This document shows, piece by piece, positions 59,613 through 64,000 of a stretch of 64,000 bases of DNA (the stretch's first letter is position 1; each line of letters opens with the position of its first letter). The position numbers were made by a program, and so were the translations under genes. Location: positions 233,133,560 through 233,197,559 of the forward strand of contig NC_039358.1 of assembly GCF_003573695.1 (NCBI RefSeq), written 5' to 3'. The notes beneath the pieces are model-generated. The model had not been told where the DNA came from and ran no database searches. It saw only the letters and a list, made by a program, of their open reading frames with translations. The DNA is from Papaver somniferum. Taxonomy: Eukaryota; Streptophyta; Magnoliopsida; Ranunculales; Papaveraceae.

Positions 59613-59776
59613 GTTTGAATTGGATGGCATCATAACTCTGCATCCCCAAAATTATCTTGTATGTCCCAAATTAGTGTTCAAACAAAGAGGCAGCCCTGCA
59701 TAATGGGCCGCTCAAGAAGAAACTGCCCATATATGATATATATTGGATAAAATCATAAAATCAAAACTACTGTAGG
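59613..59776. other. Spacer between the two family-2 elements
   Basis: Short AT-rich spacer with no supported gene. Confidence 0.5.
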
Positions 59777-60073
59777 CTAATAGAAGAATCCTGATTTTGG
59801 GCATACCTAAATCTTTCTAGGCATACCTAATAAAGATAAAAAAAGATGTGAAATAACAAAATCAGAAGCCCCCTTTACCAATTTTTTTTAATGGCAAATC
59901 TGCCTTTTTTGGATTAGTGTTATTATTAAAGATTAGTTAAAATAATTCTGATTAATGATTAGTGATTAGTGATTAATGATTAGTTTTAAGATTATTTAGT
60001 TATAATTTTTGTAGATGAAAATTTTTGAGTAAGAAAAAAAAGTTAGATTTTTTTGGAGAAGGAGAAGGGGAAA

Positions 60074-60136
60074 ATGAGAAAAAAGCTTGTATTTGATTCA
60101 ATGGATGAGGAGGGTACACTTTTATCCTATGTTTAA
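60074..60136 (+). pseudogene. Remnant transposase exon 1
   Basis: A 20-codon frame, MRKKLVFDSMDEEGTLLSYV, at the place and on the strand of transposase exon 1 in the neighbouring element. It ends in a stop, with no further exons. Confidence 0.5.
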
Positions 60137-60184
60137 TCTCACTTTTGTAGCTTAAAATCATAAAAAAGTTTGTGTTTTTTACTA

Positions 60185-60740
60185 AGGTTCGGCGAGTCTG
60201 GAATATGTTCGGGTTAATATATCAGCCGAACCCACCTGGATATTGACAACTAATGAACAGTTCTGCAAGATGAAAGTGTTATTATTATGAGCCGAACCTA
60301 CTTTGTAGCCCCTAGTTCGGCTTGTTTAAAAATGTCATAATGAGCCGAACCTAATCCTCTGTGATCTGGAAGAAAAATTATCTGAGGTTCGGCTTATATT
60401 GAGAAAATCGTAAGCGCCGAACCTTTTGTTGGTACATGGTTCGGCTATTTACATAAGTATTATATAAGCCGAACCTGATCACTTATATTCCTGATAATTG
60501 TTGGGGTAAGAATTTTGTATTGGTTCGGCACATAATGTGAATATCGTAATAGCCGAACCTCGTAAATGTGCTAGGTTCGTCACATATTATGATTATCGAA
60601 TACGCCGAACCCCTATGCATCTCTATCTGTGACTAGGTTCGGCTTGAAATTTCATGCCGAACTGTTCATATACACTTACAGGAAGCTTTTGTGAAGAACA
60701 GTTCGGCTAAAAATGCAACTCAATTTTGAGCCGAACCCAA
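60185..60740. repeat. TTCGGCT motif array of the 1.47-kb element
   Basis: Well-preserved inverted pairs, period about 55-80 bp: GGTTCGGCT, about 20-28 nt, AGCCGAACC. Clear pairs lie near 60300-60360, 60385-60425, 60440-60475, 60525-60565, 60577-60610, 60637-60665 and 60700-60735. Confidence 0.9.
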
Positions 60741-60803
60741 CACCGTAACCGTCATTTAATCGATGAAAAACATCAAATAGGAGATTGAGTTTGTAAAACT
60801 TAC

Positions 60804-60974
60804 TTTCTTATCCTCATTTTCGGAGTTGGAGATGCAGTTGGTTCAATTTCTGGTTCAATTGGTGGTTGATTTTCAGTTTCTACACCTTCATCTTCAATTG
60901 GTTCTTCTTCTTCAATTGATGGATTAGAAGACGATTTGGTTCGCCTAGTCTCTGCTTTTCTTTGTACGAGTCAT
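60804..60974 (-). pseudogene. Remnant PMD exon 1 with H3-like start
   Basis: Starts at 60974 with MTRTKK, again like the histone H3 N-terminus (M-A-R-T-K). After a one-base frameshift within the first 10 codons it continues RRTKSSSNPSIEEEEPIEDE and ends at a good splice donor (AAA|GTAAGT at 60803). No later exons remain in this element. Confidence 0.6.
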
Positions 60975-61265
60975 TATGTGGTTGAGTTTAATCAACGGTC
61001 AAATTTTTACAAATCGACAATTAATCACGATGATGGATTTTTTTTTCGCGCGAGGGGAAGAGTTCGGCTAGAGGAGGAAGAAGAAGAGATGTTAAGGAAA
61101 ACTGATTTTGATTTTTTGGAAAACTAATTTTATATTTTTGTATTAAGGGTATACAGGTAATTGAACTACTCGTAAGGTACCCCTTATAAGGTCATCAAAG
61201 ATGGGACTGTTGTTTTGTATGCCTAGGAAGATTTCAGCATGCCCAAAATCAGGGTTCTAACAGAA

Positions 61266-63048
61266 TCTGTAGGATTTCTGGTAAGGCAATTTCGAGATTC
61301 GTCAGGAAAAGAGGCCCAACTGTGCACATTAACCTCAACTCTAGCTAAACTTCCACCCTTCTTAGCTGGCTTGTCTGTCTGTAACGGTGAACAAGTTCAA
61401 TTTCTGTCAGACTCTCACAAATTATATTCGATATCCAGAAGATAGTTCCTAGTTAGAGAAGGTTGCAATAGCAGCCCTTAGAATCAGATTGGATGCAAAC
61501 ATTTTGATACTGATTCGAGACTGCCCATTCACCTGCACATAATACTGCCATCATCTCTGCAACATAATTTGTCGCCACACTCAGATCAACTGTAACAGAT
61601 ATGATATGTTCACCACTGCTTCTTCTTGGTCTTGAATTCTACCAAGCAGATTTGCAACATTTGATGGATGCTACTGTCTTTTTCTTCAAATTCATTGTAC
61701 ACAAGCGCAAACTCTAATACACCAAATGATACATTCTCAAAACACTTGATCTACTACTAAAAGTCTAAAACCCATTTCTATAATATAATGGACTAGCAGG
61801 AAAATCCCGTCAAAAGGTCAGAAAGTAACTTCACAACTCAGATTTCTGAACACATTCCAGTATGCAAGAAACAAAAGGTGGAATTCTAAAAGTTCCAGTT
61901 CCACCACCAGGATATCAAAAGATTCAGTTACGAACTAGTAAACTGGCACCAAATTGAGCAAAGAGAGACCACCATCCCTTGATATTAACAATTGGTGCAT
62001 CTTTAAGTTCTACTAGTTGGTAAATATGTGTGATAAAGTAAATCTGGATACTTGGTACTTGCTGTAATAATGACCATACTGTAATTGAGAATATCAAATT
62101 AACTGTTGATGTGAGACTCATATTCCGCGTTGTGAAAGCGAATTGCCTGCTCTTGGACCCTGCTGTTCTATGGCTAATTGCACCTGTACAAATTATAGTA
62201 ACTTTAAGCCCATGAAAAAAAGAACAGATCCGCAACAGTTTCGAGCATATAACCAAAAAACAACAAGAGAATTGCCTCAGTTTACAGATGTTAATTCGTA
62301 ACTCATTAGCAACGACATTATTATACTGATTATGGAAAAGACAGCTGATTTACATGTAATGCTATATGAGCAGCTTATGAATCTATCGTTAAGCAGACTG
62401 CAGGAATTCCCATAATCAACATGAACTGAGACTTTGAGCTTTGCCATCACGGACAACAGCTGAAGCCCTTTTTTAACAATCAAAATAAGCAATCGCCAAT
62501 CAGCTTTTGCCTCTTTAGTCCTGATACATATATGGCACTACACTTTTGTCTATAGCAAACGAAAAGGTTTACTGGAGACAGGGTACAAATTGTATAATTA
62601 CGGCCTACAGCCTTCAATTCTAACTTTGATGAAATTGGTTTGCAGAAAAAACAAATGCACGGGAAATCTCTTAAGCCCATCTCACTGCTAAGTGGTATTT
62701 TTCCCCCACAAAATGAAAAATCCTAATCTCTGTGAGCTGTAAGATTAACGTACCTTTTTAAAGTAATCAACATAAATATTAGAATAGCCCTGCTTTAGAA
62801 TTCAGCACGCTTTGGGTTTATAAAACTTATAACTTCTAATTCAAGTATAGCCAGATTTGTCTTCCTGCTTTCTTGGCTGCTAAGGGAATAAGCATTTTTT
62901 TTTTCCCTTTTATCTGTGGCTGCATCTCAGACTCTCTGTGCTGCTTCAAGGAACTTCATCCTTGTCAAAACACAGACTGCTTCCTCCCGAAAATCAGAGG
63001 GCATTTTAAGCATTGTTGATCCATTCTGGGATTTAAATTAGTAGTGAG
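61266..63048. other. Gene-free stretch; one RFL trailer exon on the minus strand
   Basis: No supported coding region. On the minus strand at 62139-62185 the sequence after a TTTGTACAG acceptor reads GTGCAATTAGCCATAGAACA followed by GCAGGGTCCAAGAGCAGGCA. This is another copy of the block found at 19564 and 46597, so a further RFL-related locus in minus orientation may lie to the right. Confidence 0.5.
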
Positions 63049-63572
63049 AAACTGTGCTACAATATAGATGTTGCAAGCAAGGGCATTCAATCCCTTGTTG
63101 GCGGATCAACTTGTCCCCCATAAAGAAAACGACTAGCCGACAACCGTTGATGACCGATCCCACCTAATAGCCGCCCGCTGGCCAAGCCCGGGCCCGCTGT
63201 TCCGGATCGGACATCACCGGTAAGGCGGGATGTACTTGGTAGGGGCGTCATCGGGGAAGTGGATTATACCTACTAATTGCAATTGGTCTAAAAACGAGAC
63301 GGAATACTCAATAAGCGGAGAGACGAGACGGGTTGCCGAACTAACCCTCGGCATCGAGACGGGTTGAGCGAAGAGTGTTCTCCTTGGTTCCAACAAGGAC
63401 GCTGAGGCGGTCAGGCCACGCCGGCGGGTTATGGTGGCCGCAGCACTCCCGGTCGTTCTAGGTGGCATGCTCACCACCAGGGCGGATTAAAATCCCGCCC
63501 GAACATACTTTAAACCCAAGCATAAATGGGAGCAAAAAGGTTTTCTTTCTTATCCTAAACTGTGCTACAATA
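63049..63572. repeat. GC-rich insert between 16-bp direct repeats
   Basis: AAACTGTGCTACAATA occurs exactly at 63049-63064 and 63557-63572. Most of the DNA between them (about 63110-63505) is strongly GC-rich (for example GCCCGGGCCCGCTGTTCCGG), unlike the AT-rich surroundings. The minus-strand frame at 63214-63477 has no family likeness. It could be a retroposed or TRIM-type element whose long target duplication is still visible. Identity unknown. Confidence 0.6.
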
Positions 63573-64000
63573 CTCATATCAGGGTTCATGCATAAAGAGG
63601 CAAGTAATATATCTGATTTCTCAAAATACAAACTAATAGTAAGGCAGTAAGAAACATTTGTATCATGATTCCAGTTTACCTTCTAAAATTAGAAATAGGA
63701 AACGAAGAAATCAAAGAAGAAAATTAATTTTAAATTAGTGAAGAACGGGAACAAGTTTTCCAACTCTATGCCAATTACAGTAGTGACTTAATGTTATGCA
63801 GGGCAAACACCGTCAGCTCGTTACTACTGCAATTGGGGTTTTTCATTAATAAAATAGTAGCATACAAAATTATACTTCTACCAAGTATCAGACATTCATA
63901 ATATTCTGAAAGAGCAGTTTTGTGCTTATTATTTAGAATTGAAGTAACATTCCCAACGATTATCTTAAGTAAGAATTTTTCTTTTTCACACTCTGAATGT
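63573..64000. other. Gene-free right edge
   Basis: AT-rich sequence with no supported feature. Confidence 0.5.

Larger units (their letters stand above)
59787..61256. mobile_element. 1.47-kb non-autonomous derivative of PMD-MULE family 2
   Basis: Clear terminal inverted repeats of about 42 bp: left from 59787 reads AATCCTGATTTTGGGCATAC; right, inward from 61256, reads AACCCTGATTTTGGGCATGC; both then continue with AAATCTT(T/C)CTAGGCATAC. A 9-bp flank CTAATAGAA (59777-59785) matches CTAACAGAA (61257-61265) with one mismatch, an aged target duplication. It keeps only the first exons of both genes (plus strand at the left, minus strand at the right) with a motif array between. Confidence 0.85.

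Noticed and set aside
63214..63477. Minus-strand 87-codon frame in the GC-rich island
   Set aside because: High GC lowers stop frequency; there is no recognisable domain and no gene context.

Overview
This is nuclear DNA of a flowering plant: AT-rich, with spliced genes, plant transposons, a tandem RFL-type pentatricopeptide repeat (PPR) cluster, an A20/AN1 zinc-finger gene and a plastid-type tRNA-Gly insertion. A eudicot is likely. A poppy-like (Ranunculales) genome would fit, but this is inference. About two thirds of the window is transposon-derived or recently duplicated. The only host genes that look intact are the PPR copy at 29880-31766, possibly the one at 37258-39149, and the zinc-finger gene at 54696-55208.

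Layout. 1-500: broken 5' part of a DUF1005 gene. 1279-2086: array of about 19 copies of a near-palindrome, TGCATAAC-NN-GTTATGCA. 2300-4880: LTR-retrotransposon debris. 5399-16222: a 10.8-kb MULE DNA transposon with terminal inverted repeats and a perfect 11-bp target duplication. It carries four genes: a plant-mobile-domain (PMD) protein, an intact 212-aa unknown protein, a transposase-SWIM-OTU fusion, and a Myb/SANT-like gene nested in a transposase intron. 17590-22480: non-coding flank of the PPR cluster. 22486-39150: two nearly identical 7.35-kb tandem units plus a partial third, each starting with an RFL PPR gene. 39150-47460: gene-poor, with a segmental duplication, a fold-back hairpin and the plastid trnG fragment. 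47461-54190: a PPR pseudogene split by a young Ty3/gypsy chromovirus. 54696-55208: the A20/AN1 gene. About 55840-61256: two deletion derivatives of a second PMD-MULE family. 63049-63572: a GC-rich insert between 16-bp direct repeats.

The most interesting signal is shared by the MULEs. In the 5399-16222 element, every intron and spacer is packed with AGAGTCGT/ACGACTCT, usually as inverted pairs, while exons are spared. In the two elements at 55.8-61.3 kb the gene layout is the same, but the motif in the same kinds of places is TTCGGCT/AGCCGAA. A different short motif in the non-coding parts of each related element, next to a fast-changing non-transposase gene, resembles the Arabidopsis VANDAL/VANC anti-silencing system. 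Here the candidate factor is a PMD protein, and in one element its N-terminus closely copies the histone H3 tail (MAKTKQTARK). That may be an undescribed sequence-specific chromatin or anti-silencing system. The function is inference; the repeats, exons and ends are visible in the sequence.

The PPR cluster looks like a product of unequal crossing-over: the middle copy joins the upstream flank of copy 3 to the downstream flank of copy 1. Copy 3 differs from copy 2 at several RNA-base-specifying residues. Many of the differences between the near-identical units are single-base indels, so some 'broken' copies may be assembly errors.
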